A stretch of 64,000 bases of DNA from contig JAFDVS010000065.1 in NCBI GenBank assembly GCA_018268935.1, positions 1-64,000 on the forward strand. Direction: 5' to 3'. The position numbers and the translations under genes were made by a program. Under the pieces are notes generated by a model. The model ran no database searches. It had not been told where the DNA came from and saw only the letters and a list, made by a program, of their open reading frames with translations. Source of the DNA: Acidobacteriota bacterium (GTDB lineage Bacteria > Acidobacteriota > Terriglobia > Bryobacterales > Bryobacteraceae). How positions within the stretch are numbered: position 1 is the first letter of the stretch; each line of letters opens with the position of its first letter. Positions 36,031-45,200 of this stretch are shown one piece after another.

Positions 36031-36351
36031 CTACACCAGGAGTTGGTGAAAGAGAAGGAATAGAGGACCTTGCGCCACCCAGGACTCCACCAATGGCACA
36101 GTCGCGCCCTGCGGCACTAACTCAACCTCTTCCTCCGGAGTCACCCCCGCGAAATCCTCGCTCAGTAACACCTTGTAGGAAACAGGCTCGGCCCCGGCGC
36201 ACAAGCAACCCGCGCAGTCCGTCATCACAGGCTGCGGAACTGGACAACAGGGATGCGCAGGCGCTTTCGTCGCCGCGCAAACCGCAATCGGATTCACCAA
36301 CAACAACCCCACCACCAGAACCGCGAACCCGATATGGAACTTGCTGCCCAT
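36031..36351 (-). CDS. Small Cys-rich secreted/anchored protein near multicopper oxidase
   Basis: A 106-residue protein with an N-terminal hydrophobic helix (IGFAVLVVGLLLVNPIAVC, possibly cleaved or lipid-attached at Cys25) and a cluster of Cys (35, 36, 46, 49, 51) in PCCPVPQPV and DCAGCLC. An acidic stretch (TPEEEVELV) and a hydrophobic C-terminus follow. It is divergent from the multicopper oxidase, recalling the small CopL-type genes next to copA in other bacteria, though no homology is claimed. Start at 36351 gives the signal segment directly; the open frame upstream overlaps the divergent gene's promoter. Confidence 0.62.
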   Translation of the reverse strand: MGSKFHIGFAVLVVGLLLVNPIAVCAATKAPAHPCCPVPQPVMTDCAGCLCAGAEPVSYKVLLSEDFAGVTPEEEVELVPQGATVPLVESWVAQGPLFLLFHQLLV

Positions 36352-36502
36352 GGCCTTCGCATTAATACGATGCACTCCACATACCAATCGGGTACATCCC
36401 GCAAGTGCATGCAAAATCAGCGCGCCCTCTCCATGCACCTCCGCGCGAAATCCCCCAATCACCCAATTGTCACTTCAGCTCACGCATCGCATCTCACCCA
36501 AT

Positions 36503-37840
36503 GTGCCCCCATCCATCCTCAGCCGCCGCCACTTCCTGGCAGCCTGCAGTGCCGCGACGGCCGGGGCAGCCTCCATGGACACCATCCTCGAACCGCGCGC
36601 AACCACCGCGTTAGCAGCCAATAGAACCATGGAATACTGGGGCTACAATGGTCTCCTCCCCGGCCCCACACTGCACCTCAACCCCGGAGACACGGCACGT
36701 ATCCGGCTCATCAACACCCTCCCCGAGCCCACCAACCTCCACTTCCACGGCCTCCATGTCTCGCCTTCCGGCCACGGCGACAATCCCTTCCTTGCCATCC
36801 CGCCTGGCGAACAATTCGACTACGAGCTGACCATTCCTACCGATCACCCCGCCGGCACCTTCTGGTATCACCCGCACATCCACGAACGAACGGCGCCGCA
36901 AGTGTACCGAGGTCTCTCCGGCGCCATCCTCATCCATGGCGGCCTCGACGATATTCCCGAAATCGCAGCCGTGCCTTCCGAAACTGCCATCCTCCAGGAC
37001 TTCACCGTCGACCGCAACGGCCGCATCCCCGAGCCTTCCATGCCCGAACGCATGCGCGGCCGTGAAGGCGCCATTACGGCCATCAACGGTCAGTTGCAGC
37101 CTTCTTTTCAGATCGAACGTGGCGGAGCACTCCGCCTCCGCCTCATCAACGCCTCCTGCTCCCGCCACTACCGGTTCGCTGTCGAAGAGCACCCCATCGC
37201 CGTCCTCGCCCTCGACGGCAACACGCTGCCCGCGCCACTCTGGGCCGATGACTGGCTGCTCGCTCCCGGCCAGCGTGCTGACCTGTGGATCGAAGCCAAG
37301 CGCCAACCCGGTTCCTACCGTATCCTCAACCTCCCCTATGACCGCGGCGGGATGGGCATGTTCGCCACTGTCCCCTCCCAACCCTCCATCCTTGGCCACC
37401 TGCAATACACCGGCTCTGCAGCCCAAACGCCCCATCTCCCCGAATCGCTCACCTCAATCGCTCCCCTACCGGCCCCATCCATCACACGCAGCTTCCTCCT
37501 AAGCGAAGGAATGATGGGGGCCTTCCTTATCAACGGGCGCGCCTTCGATCACGCTCGCACTGACACCACCGTTGCCCTTGGCGCAACCGAGGACTGGGTC
37601 ATCGAGAACCGCGGATCCATGGACCACCCCTTCCACCTCCACGTCCATCGCTTCCAACCTGTCACCCCCTCGGGCGAGGCCACCCCCACATGGCTCGACA
37701 CAATCCTCGTCCCGCGCAACTCCACACGCCGCATCCGCATTCCTTTCCTCGATTTCCCCGGCCGTACCGTCTACCACTGCCACATCCTCGACCACGAAGA
37801 CATGGGAATGATGGGCACCCTCGACGTCACATCGCCCTAG
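36503..37840 (+). CDS. Multicopper oxidase, Tat-exported
   Basis: A 445-residue three-domain laccase/CopA/CueO-like oxidase of the periplasm. The Tat signal (SRRHFLAACSAATAGAAS) fixes the N-terminal region. All copper-ligand blocks are seen: HFHGLH at 36740-36757, WYHPHIH at about 36863-36883, HPFHLH at 37625-37642 and HCHILDHEDMGMM from 37775, so type 1, 2 and 3 sites are complete. GTG at 36503 is the only in-frame start close to the Tat motif; it lacks a Shine-Dalgarno and could be leaderless, with TTGTCA at 36467-36472 as a possible -35. Likely role: copper(I) oxidation for copper tolerance, or phenol oxidation. Confidence 0.9.
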   Translation: MPPSILSRRHFLAACSAATAGAASMDTILEPRATTALAANRTMEYWGYNGLLPGPTLHLNPGDTARIRLINTLPEPTNLHFHGLHVSPSGHGDNPFLAIPPGEQFDYELTIPTDHPAGTFWYHPHIHERTAPQVYRGLSGAILIHGGLDDIPEIAAVPSETAILQDFTVDRNGRIPEPSMPERMRGREGAITAINGQLQPSFQIERGGALRLRLINASCSRHYRFAVEEHPIAVLALDGNTLPAPLWADDWLLAPGQRADLWIEAKRQPGSYRILNLPYDRGGMGMFATVPSQPSILGHLQYTGSAAQTPHLPESLTSIAPLPAPSITRSFLLSEGMMGAFLINGRAFDHARTDTTVALGATEDWVIENRGSMDHPFHLHVHRFQPVTPSGEATPTWLDTILVPRNSTRRIRIPFLDFPGRTVYHCHILDHEDMGMMGTLDVTSP

Positions 37841-37872
37841 TCCACCCCTTCCCCTCCTCACCCCACAAAGGT

Positions 37873-37878
37873 TAAAAT
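37873..37878 (+). promoter_or_regulatory. -10-like box for leaderless start
   Basis: TAAAAT ends six bases before the ATG at 37885 and no Shine-Dalgarno lies between. Confidence 0.4.
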
Positions 37879-37884
37879 ATCTTC

Positions 37885-40659
37885 ATGACCGCCCTGCTCC
37901 CAGCAGCAGCGATCCTCCTCTGCTCGTGGGCGGCGTTGGGTCAGTCGAAATCCCCACCCTCGCCCGATCTCCAGCGAGCCGCCGAAGTCTTCAAATCCGA
38001 ATCCCGCGCCATGGGCCTCCGCGAAGATTCCCCCGTCAAAGCCGCATCCACCACCAGCAAAGGCCCTCGCTGGCACGGCCGGCTCTTCGAAAACTTCCGC
38101 AACGATTTCCTCGACGCTGTCCCCCACGAAGTCTTCCAGCGCGGCGGCAACAAAGCCATCCTCCGCCGTAACCAATTCGGCGGCAACATCTCCGGCCCCG
38201 TTCTCCTCCCCAAACTTTACGACGGCGGGCGCGCCACCTTCTTCACCTTCACCTACGAGGGCATGCGCGAAAAAATAGGCCGCTCCTCCCTCCGCACCAT
38301 CCCCACCATGCCTGAGCGCACCGGCGACTGGAGCAGCACCGTCGACTCCGCCGGAGCCCCCCTGCCCATCTACGACCCCGAAACCACGGCCCCCAACCCC
38401 GCTTTCCAGCAATCCCAGCCCGTCACCACCGGCAACCTCCAGTACAACCGCCTTCCCTTCCCCAACAACCGCATTCCCACTGCCCGCCTCGATCCCGTCG
38501 CCGTCAATGCCCTCCAGTACTATCCCGCGCCGAATTCCGACGCAGGCCCCTATTTCCGCAATAATTACTTCGCCTTTCTCCCGGAATTCAACAAAGCCAA
38601 CGGCATCATCACCCGCATCGACCACAACCTCGGCACCCGCCACCGCTTCGGCGGCGGCATCAACTACTCGAACGGCACCGACGGCGCCGCACCCATTTTC
38701 GAAACCATCGCCAATCCCGGCAACGCCATCCGCTCCCGCACCAGCCGCCGCGCTACTGTCGATCACGTCTTCACCAAGTCCGCCCAAACCATCCAGTCCC
38801 TGAGCCTCGACGTCTCCTCCGACGAAATCGAAAACCAGCCCAGGCTCGACGCAAACGGCCGCGTCTTCCCCAATTACCGCATCTCCCCTTACACCTCCAT
38901 GGGCTTGCCCACGGCGATCATGAAGAGCGCCCGCAGCACCATGGTCCTCACCGACGGCCTGTCCACGCGCCGCGAAAAGCATCGCCTCCGCGTCGTCGGC
39001 CGCGTGATCCGGGAACGCGTGAACATCTACGCTCCCCACTACCCCGAAGGCGCCTATACCTTCACCTCTGGCATCACCAGTCTCCCCGGGATCGTCAACA
39101 CTGGCCACGCCTTCGCCAGCTACCTCATTGGACTCTCCAGCTTCGCCGAAAAAAGCATCGTGGCTTCGCCCTCCTACTTCCGCCGCTCCCGCTTCACCTT
39201 TTCCGCATCCGATCAAGTGGAACTCCGCAAAGGCCTGAACCTCTCCTTCTCGGTCGGCTACGAAATCAACACTCCTCGCGTCGAGCGTTACAATCGACAG
39301 TCCACGGTATCGTTCTCCGCCATCAACCCTGCCAACGGCCGTCCCGGAGCCCTCATCGTCGCCGGACAGAACGGCCAGCCCCGCTCCTTCCAACCGCTCC
39401 GCATGAATGCCGAGCCCAGCGCCAGCCTCGCCTGGAACATCCCCGGCCAAACCAACACCATCATCCGAACCTCCTATTCGCGCAGCTATTCCGCCATCCC
39501 CATTTACTCCGTGCAATGGGGCACGCAAGCCTTCAACGGCACGCCCACCTGGATCAGCGACAACCCCCAACTCGACCCCGCCGTCCGCCTCCGTGACGGG
39601 CTCGTCACCCGCCAGCGCTTTCCCGATTTCCGCCCCGAAGCCGCCAACGACACTGTCGCCGATCTGATCGAACCCACAGGACGCCAGCCCACCTACCAAT
39701 CGGCCGGCCTCTCCATCGAGCGCGAATTCCCTTACGCCTTCCTCATCACCGGTGGCGTCGGCCATTCCTACGGCCGCAATCTCCTGCTTGGCAGCGGCAG
39801 TTCCAATCCCAACGCCATCCACCTCGACGCGCTCCAATACCGCGACAAGCTCAACGACGAAGATTTCAATCGCTCACTCCGCCCCTTCCCGCAGTACCGG
39901 CGCTTCGACGTCTACGCGTCCTGGCCCGAAGGCCGCTACAAACGCGATGCCGCCTACGTCCGCGTCGACAAGCGCGCCACCGGCGGCCTCTCCATGTCTG
40001 CCTACTACGAAATCTCCAAGCAGATGGATAATTACTCCGGCCCCTACGGTGTCCAGGATTACTATAATCGTCACAACGAGTGGTCGCTCACCGCGGGCAA
40101 CACGCCGCATCGCTTCACCCTTACCTACAACTACGAACTCCCCATCGGCACCAACCGCATCCTGTTCTCCTTCCCCGGCTGGCGGCGCTACCTGGTCGAT
40201 GGCTGGAGCCTCAGCGGCGTCACCACGCTCATCAGCGGCGATCCACTCTACCTCCGCCCGCAGTTCAACAACACGGGCAACGTCGTCGATGCGCTCAACG
40301 TCAACGTTGTTCCCGGCGTCGATCCCCACGTACCCAATCCCGGCCCCGATCTTTGGTTCAATCCCGCAGCCTTCGCTCAGCCCGCCGACTTCACTATTGG
40401 CGACGCCTCCCGCACCCATCCCACCCTGCGCATGCCATCCAATCAGAACCACGATCTTGCCGTCAACAAACGCATCCCTATCGGGAGCGAAAAAAGTGTC
40501 GAACTGAGCATGGTGGGACTCAATTTCGTCAATCACGCCAACTGGAGCAACCCCGACACCATGATCGGCCCCGCTTCGGCGCCCAACGTCAATGCCGGAA
40601 AGATCATCAGTTCCATCGGCGGACGCGTCATTCAATTGGGCATGAGGTTCTCGTTTTGA
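37885..40659 (+). CDS. Oar-like outer-membrane barrel lacking the plug and regulatory domain
   Basis: A 924-residue protein that matches the barrel of Oar-type TonB-dependent receptors but begins where the plug ends. After a signal peptide (LLPAAAILLCSWAALGQ) and about 45 linker residues it enters at WHGRLFENFRNDFLDA and RRNQFGGNISGPVL, the segment that in the two full receptors of this window lies some 240-270 residues in. No carboxypeptidase-regulatory-like sandwich, TonB box or plug is present. The end VIQLGMRFSF is a normal closing strand. Either it is a degenerate receptor that kept its signal peptide or an open barrel with a new role. The stop overlaps the VWA gene (TTGA), and a third gene overlaps that one. 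Confidence 0.88.
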   Translation: MTALLPAAAILLCSWAALGQSKSPPSPDLQRAAEVFKSESRAMGLREDSPVKAASTTSKGPRWHGRLFENFRNDFLDAVPHEVFQRGGNKAILRRNQFGGNISGPVLLPKLYDGGRATFFTFTYEGMREKIGRSSLRTIPTMPERTGDWSSTVDSAGAPLPIYDPETTAPNPAFQQSQPVTTGNLQYNRLPFPNNRIPTARLDPVAVNALQYYPAPNSDAGPYFRNNYFAFLPEFNKANGIITRIDHNLGTRHRFGGGINYSNGTDGAAPIFETIANPGNAIRSRTSRRATVDHVFTKSAQTIQSLSLDVSSDEIENQPRLDANGRVFPNYRISPYTSMGLPTAIMKSARSTMVLTDGLSTRREKHRLRVVGRVIRERVNIYAPHYPEGAYTFTSGITSLPGIVNTGHAFASYLIGLSSFAEKSIVASPSYFRRSRFTFSASDQVELRKGLNLSFSVGYEINTPRVERYNRQSTVSFSAINPANGRPGALIVAGQNGQPRSFQPLRMNAEPSASLAWNIPGQTNTIIRTSYSRSYSAIPIYSVQWGTQAFNGTPTWISDNPQLDPAVRLRDGLVTRQRFPDFRPEAANDTVADLIEPTGRQPTYQSAGLSIEREFPYAFLITGGVGHSYGRNLLLGSGSSNPNAIHLDALQYRDKLNDEDFNRSLRPFPQYRRFDVYASWPEGRYKRDAAYVRVDKRATGGLSMSAYYEISKQMDNYSGPYGVQDYYNRHNEWSLTAGNTPHRFTLTYNYELPIGTNRILFSFPGWRRYLVDGWSLSGVTTLISGDPLYLRPQFNNTGNVVDALNVNVVPGVDPHVPNPGPDLWFNPAAFAQPADFTIGDASRTHPTLRMPSNQNHDLAVNKRIPIGSEKSVELSMVGLNFVNHANWSNPDTMIGPASAPNVNAGKIISSIGGRVIQLGMRFSF

Positions 40660-41627
40660 AACACGCCACGCTGGCAGCGGCTCTCCTGCTTGCGGCACAC
40701 CCGCTCGCCGCCGAACCTCCGCCTCCCGTCAAACCCACCACCACTGGCATCCGCATCCCCTTCTGGCTCTCGGACGGCACAGCGCCCAAAGCTCCTGAAC
40801 TGAAGCTCTCCGTCAACGGCAAGCCGCTCAAAGTCACTCGACTCCTCGATCAGTCCAACGATCTCCTCGTTCTTCTCGTGCTGGACTGGGCCGGCGATCT
40901 CACCCTCGTCGATCCTGCCCGCAACGCACTCCTCGAAGAATTGGATAAACTCCCCGCCAACGCCAGCGTCGCGCTGCTCCGCGCTCAGGACGGGCTCCGC
41001 GTCCTCCTCGACCCCCAGGAATCCCGGGAAAAGCTCAAGGAAACGCTGCAAGCGGCCGCCGTCACCGGACGCGCCGGCCTCCTCAACGCCATCGAACAGG
41101 CGCAACAGCTCGGTGACCGCGTCGCAGCCAAATCCAAAGTCCGCGTCGCCGTCCTTTTCGTCAGCGATTCCACGATAGGCAACTACCGTGAGGACTACAC
41201 AAACCCGGTGGTCAACTCCAGTGACTCCGGCGACATGAGCCGCCGCTTTCCCGAGGCCCTCATCAACGAAAAGATCCGCCAGATCGCCGGCCGTCTCAAC
41301 CGCGGCGATACCCCCGTGTTCGCGGTCCAGCTCAATTACTACACAGACCGGCTCAACAATGCCTACCAAACCGGCATCCTCGATCTTGCAGCCGCCAGCG
41401 GCGGCAGCGCCGAATTCTGCCGCAGCCTCGCCGATATCCCCACGGCAATTTCCAAAACGCTGCAGTCCATTGTCGCCCTGCATAGCGTCGATGCCGAATG
41501 GCGCCCCGGCAAGCAGAAGCAGCTCGAAGTCTCGCTTGAAGCCGAAGGACGCAAATTCCACTTCCGCACTCGCCGACAGGCCCCGTTCGCCGCTGCCGTC
41601 AAGCCCCCTGGAGGGCCCCCCAAATGA
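40656..41627 (+). CDS. VWFA-related acidobacterial secreted protein
   Basis: A 323-residue exported protein with a signal peptide (KHATLAAALLLAAHPLAA) and one von Willebrand A-like domain of the kind annotated as VWFA-related Acidobacterial domain (PALLDQSND... to the strand VRVAVLFVSDSTIGNY). The MIDAS, normally DxSxS, reads Asp77-W-A-G-Asp81, so metal-dependent ligand binding may be lost or altered. The TTG start at 40656 overlaps the barrel gene's stop; the coiled-coil gene starts four bases before its own stop. The tight packing suggests the three products act together at the cell envelope. Confidence 0.82.
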   Translation: MKHATLAAALLLAAHPLAAEPPPPVKPTTTGIRIPFWLSDGTAPKAPELKLSVNGKPLKVTRLLDQSNDLLVLLVLDWAGDLTLVDPARNALLEELDKLPANASVALLRAQDGLRVLLDPQESREKLKETLQAAAVTGRAGLLNAIEQAQQLGDRVAAKSKVRVAVLFVSDSTIGNYREDYTNPVVNSSDSGDMSRRFPEALINEKIRQIAGRLNRGDTPVFAVQLNYYTDRLNNAYQTGILDLAAASGGSAEFCRSLADIPTAISKTLQSIVALHSVDAEWRPGKQKQLEVSLEAEGRKFHFRTRRQAPFAAAVKPPGGPPK

Positions 41628-42460
41628 AACGCCTGCTCCCCGTCCTCATCCTCGCCGCACTCGCGGTAACCGGTATCGTCGTTTATCAGACCCGCCACCG
41701 CGGCCCCATCCTTCCGGTCCAGACCAACACGCCCGCGCCTTCCGCCGAAGCCGCATTGCGCGAAGAAATCGAGAATCTCAAGCAGCAGCTCGCCGAACTT
41801 CGTGATGCTCCTGCCACTTCCATCCCCGCACCCAAACCTGGCGCCAAACCCGAGCCCCCGCCCCCTGGAGCGTCCAACGCCGACCTCCTCAAATTGATCG
41901 AGGAAAAAGATCGAGAAATCGCCTCCCAAAACCAGGCGCTCAGCGAAGTCCGCACAAAGCTGACGGAATTCGAGCAGCAGCTCACCGCCACCCGCGATCA
42001 GCAAACCGCCGAGCTCAAACGCCGTGAAGCGGAAATGGCCGAGCTTTCCGCCAAACTCGACGCCGCTTCCAAAGCCTCATCGCAGGCCCAATCCGATTTC
42101 GAGGTGCGCAACAAGCGTCTCCAACAACTCGAATCCGATCTCCGCAAGCAATCCGACGAGACCCGCAAGCAGGCCGCGCACCTCAAACAAGTCTTCGACG
42201 ACATGGAAACCCTCGCCCGCCGCCGCGAAGCCTTCATGAACAACATCCAGCTCCGCTACCGCGAAGCCACCGATCTCTTTCGAGCCCTCAGTCTCCGCCT
42301 CGACTCCATGCGCGAAGGCACCGCAGCCGCAGGCAACGAACTCTCTCGCATCCAGAACGCCGTTTCCCTCGCCGAAGAAGACCTCCGCCAGCTTCGTACT
42401 CTCCACACCCGGGCCGCCCAACTCCAGAAAGACCTCACACAATCCGCTAAACGCCCATGA
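41624..42460 (+). CDS. Membrane-anchored coiled-coil protein
   Basis: A 278-residue protein with one N-terminal membrane helix or uncleaved signal (LLPVLILAALAVTGIVVY, residues 4-21), a Pro-rich linker (about residues 65-85) and a long coiled coil with heptads rich in Glu, Lys, Gln and Leu over most of residues 40-275. No catalytic motif. It overlaps the VWA gene by four bases (ATGA). It could bridge the inner membrane and the periplasm for the plugless barrel and VWA protein, which is inference from the operon. Confidence 0.8.
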   Translation: MKRLLPVLILAALAVTGIVVYQTRHRGPILPVQTNTPAPSAEAALREEIENLKQQLAELRDAPATSIPAPKPGAKPEPPPPGASNADLLKLIEEKDREIASQNQALSEVRTKLTEFEQQLTATRDQQTAELKRREAEMAELSAKLDAASKASSQAQSDFEVRNKRLQQLESDLRKQSDETRKQAAHLKQVFDDMETLARRREAFMNNIQLRYREATDLFRALSLRLDSMREGTAAAGNELSRIQNAVSLAEEDLRQLRTLHTRAAQLQKDLTQSAKRP

Positions 42461-42481
42461 CAGGCTCTACTGAGCTTGCCG

Positions 42482-44035
42482 CTATTCCTGTGCGTCGGTG
42501 TGCATTCGTGGCCCATAGACATCGGCCGCAATCACGCGCACCTCACGGACCACGGGCTCGAAATCCATCAGCTCCAGCACATCACGCCGCAGGTCCAACC
42601 CGGGAGCCACCTCCACCAGTTCCAATCTCCCACCGCGCAAAGCGAACACCGCCCGCTCCGTCACATACAGCACTTCCTTGCCATCCCGCGCCGCCTGCGC
42701 CGCACTGAACGTGATCTGCTCCACATCTTTCACAAACTTGCGCGACCGTCCCTCTCCACGAATCACCACCCGCCCATCCTCACACACCGCATCCAGACCA
42801 TTCGCCGTAAACGTTCCCACGAACACCAGCCGCTTCGCCGTTTGCGCAATATTGATAAATCCACCTGACCCCGGAATCCGTCCCCCATAGCGGCTCACAT
42901 TCACGTTTCCATGTTGATCGCACTCCGCCATGCTGAGAAACGCGATATCCAATCCACCGCCATCGTAAAAATCAAACATCGAAGGCTGGTCGATGATGGC
43001 CATCGGCAGGCTCGCTGACCCGAAGCTCAACCCGCCCGCGGGCACTCCTCCAATCACCCCCGCCTCGACGGTCATCACCACCCTGTCCAGCATCTTCCGT
43101 TCCCATGCAATCCGCGCAATTCCCTCGGCAATTCCGATCCCCAGATTCACCACATCCCCTTCCCGCAATTCCTGGGTACAGCGCGCCGCAATCCACCGCC
43201 GCGGCCCATCTTCCAAAACTCCCAGATCAATCGAATCGAGCGGCCCCTGCCGCACAAAATCGGGATCAAACTGCCGGTCATACGTCTGCGGATGCAGCTC
43301 GCCGGGAGCCACCACCACCGCATCCACAAAAATCCCCGGCAGGCGAATATCCTTCGGATTCCGTGAATGATCCGCCACCATCCGCTCCACCTGCGCAATG
43401 ACGATTCCGCCACCCCGCTTAGCCGCCTGCGCCATCGGCAATATCTCTCCAATCAGCGGCTCATGCTCCATCGAAATATTCCCAAACGAATCGGACGAAG
43501 TCCCCCGCACGAGCGCCACATCAATGGGAAACGCCTTATAAAACAGCATCTCCACGCCATCAATCTCCATCACCCGCACCAGATCTTCCGTCGTCACCGC
43601 ATTGATCCGTCCACCGCCGCGCCGCGGATCGACAAACGAACCCAACCCGATCTTCGACAACATTCCCGGATTGCCCGCCGCAATTTCCCGAAACAACTTC
43701 GACAGCACGCCTTGCGGAAAGTTGTACGCCTCAATCACACCGGCGGCCGCCAGCGCACCCAGCCGGGGAGCCAGGTTCCAGTGCCCGCCAATCACCCGCC
43801 GCACCAGCCCCTCGTGCCCCAGGTGATTCAAACCCCGCTGGCAGCCATCGCCCTGCCCCGCCGCATAAACCACAGTCAACTCGCGAGGACCGCCCGTCGA
43901 CACGAACCGCCGCTCCAGCGCCGCGGTCAACGCCTCCGCATGCCCGCTTCCCACAAATCCACCGGTAGCCACCGCGGCCCCATCCGGGATCATCCGCACC
44001 GCTTCGTCCGCGCTCACAAAAACAGGTTTCTTCAT
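42482..44035 (-). CDS. Acyl-CoA:acetate/3-ketoacid CoA-transferase (both halves fused)
   Basis: A 517-residue family I CoA-transferase in which alpha and beta halves are joined, as in propionate CoA-transferase and YdiF. N-terminal half: AVATGGFVGSGHAEALTAAL and VVYAAGQGDGCQRGLNHLGH; C-terminal half: VNLGIGIAEGIARIAWE and the active-site region VVMTVEAGVIGGVPAGG with the Glu (near residue 324) that forms the enzyme-CoA thioester. Length matches the fused class. Met at 44035 starts right at the conserved beginning (KKPVFVSADEAVRMIPDG); the frame extends further but without similarity. The last residues come from a short repeat. It is divergent from the DUF2157 gene. Confidence 0.9.
   Translation of the reverse strand: MKKPVFVSADEAVRMIPDGAAVATGGFVGSGHAEALTAALERRFVSTGGPRELTVVYAAGQGDGCQRGLNHLGHEGLVRRVIGGHWNLAPRLGALAAAGVIEAYNFPQGVLSKLFREIAAGNPGMLSKIGLGSFVDPRRGGGRINAVTTEDLVRVMEIDGVEMLFYKAFPIDVALVRGTSSDSFGNISMEHEPLIGEILPMAQAAKRGGGIVIAQVERMVADHSRNPKDIRLPGIFVDAVVVAPGELHPQTYDRQFDPDFVRQGPLDSIDLGVLEDGPRRWIAARCTQELREGDVVNLGIGIAEGIARIAWERKMLDRVVMTVEAGVIGGVPAGGLSFGSASLPMAIIDQPSMFDFYDGGGLDIAFLSMAECDQHGNVNVSRYGGRIPGSGGFINIAQTAKRLVFVGTFTANGLDAVCEDGRVVIRGEGRSRKFVKDVEQITFSAAQAARDGKEVLYVTERAVFALRGGRLELVEVAPGLDLRRDVLELMDFEPVVREVRVIAADVYGPRMHTDAQE
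42489..42512. repeat. Short dispersed repeat, copy 1
   Basis: A 24-base element sharing 19 of 24 positions with 46823-46846, with the common core GTGCATTCGTGGC-like end. This copy lies inside the 3' end of the CoA-transferase gene and supplies its last residues (PRMHTDAQE). The core recalls short GCCACGAATG-type sequences scattered through several environmental genomes. Confidence 0.5.
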
Positions 44036-44118
44036 GGAAAGTACAAACTTACGATTGACGCACGCCCACCCCTGCTGGTGCAACTTCACAGAACACCACA
44101 CCACTCGTCTGCGTATGT

Positions 44119-44124
44119 GATAGT
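44119..44124 (+). promoter_or_regulatory. -10-like box for leaderless start
   Basis: GATAGT, preceded by TGT as an extended -10, ends eight bases before the ATG at 44133, with no Shine-Dalgarno. Confidence 0.35.
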
Positions 44125-44132
44125 GGAATCGC

Positions 44133-45200
44133 ATGGCCGAACTATCGCGTCATCAAGCCCAGCAGGAGGCCGACCGTCTCAACGCCTTCCGCCAGCAATG
44201 GCAGCAACTCGAAGCCGAAGGCATCCTTTCCCTCACCGAAGACCAGCGCCTCACTCTCAACAACTACATCGACACCAGGCTCGACGCCTATCGCCGTCAG
44301 TTCGACATCGACACCACGGCCGGTGAGCGCCAGCTCTCCTGGGGACTCCGCATTGCCTCCACCCTCGGCGGGCTCTCGCTTTGCATCGCGCTGGTTCTGC
44401 TCTTCCAGTACTATTGGGGTTCGCTCTCCACCGCCGCGCAAGTCGGCATCGTCCTGCTTGCGCCGCTGGCCGCACTCGCCGCCACGGACTATGCTGCCCG
44501 CAAGGAGCGCACGCTCTACTTCGCCGCCCTCCTCAGCATGGTGACTATCGCCAGCTTCGTCCTCAACCTCGCCGTACTCGGCGAAACTTTTAACTTCGTC
44601 TCCTCGCACAACGCGCTGATTGCCTGGAGCGCGTTCTCCTTTGCCCTCGCCTATCACTACGGGCTTCGTATCCCGCTCATAGCCGCCATTGTCACGCTCC
44701 TCGCCTGGTTGTCCGCCGAACTCACGTTGCTGCGCGGCCACCACTGGCTCACCCTCACCGAGCGCCCCGAGCATTTCCTCATCGCCGGCGCCTCCGTCTT
44801 CGCCGTTCCACTGCTGCTGCAGCATCGCCGCCACACCGATTTCCCCATCGTCTACCGCATGGCAGGTATGTTCACGGTATATCTCGGCTTGCTCGCCTTA
44901 ATCGCCAGCGGCCACTGGAGCTATCTCCCCTGGCAACAAAAATCCATTGAATTGTTTTATGAGATCACCGGCCTCACTCTCAGCGCCGCCGCCATCTGGC
45001 TCGGCATCCGCCAATCCTGGATGAGTGTGGTCTACGCCTCGGCCGGCTTCTTCACCATCTGCCTCTACATCCGTCTGTTCCGCTGGTGGTGGGATTGGCT
45101 TCCGAACTACGTCATGTTCGCGGTCGTTGGCCTGATCGCCATCGCCATCATGTATCTGCTGAAACGCCTGCGCGGCTTTCTCACGGAGGCAACCGCATGA
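44133..45200 (+). CDS. DUF2157 integral membrane protein
   Basis: A 355-residue protein with a soluble N-terminal part (about residues 1-68, helical, with GILSLTEDQRLTLNNYID) followed by about nine membrane helices, the layout of DUF2157. Function is unknown for this family. The stop overlaps the start of the next gene as ATGA, and that gene encodes the exported partner usually found with such proteins. The two are translationally coupled. Confidence 0.82.
   Translation: MAELSRHQAQQEADRLNAFRQQWQQLEAEGILSLTEDQRLTLNNYIDTRLDAYRRQFDIDTTAGERQLSWGLRIASTLGGLSLCIALVLLFQYYWGSLSTAAQVGIVLLAPLAALAATDYAARKERTLYFAALLSMVTIASFVLNLAVLGETFNFVSSHNALIAWSAFSFALAYHYGLRIPLIAAIVTLLAWLSAELTLLRGHHWLTLTERPEHFLIAGASVFAVPLLLQHRRHTDFPIVYRMAGMFTVYLGLLALIASGHWSYLPWQQKSIELFYEITGLTLSAAAIWLGIRQSWMSVVYASAGFFTICLYIRLFRWWWDWLPNYVMFAVVGLIAIAIMYLLKRLRGFLTEATA

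Noticed and set aside
36341..36502. ATG start for the multicopper oxidase far upstream of the Tat signal.
   Set aside because: It would place about 55 unrelated residues before the Tat motif and overlap the divergent small gene; Tat signals lie near the N-terminus.
37858..39837. Long minus-strand frame opposite the plugless barrel.
   Set aside because: Gly/Ala/Val-rich low-complexity translation without domains, an antisense shadow of the barrel gene.
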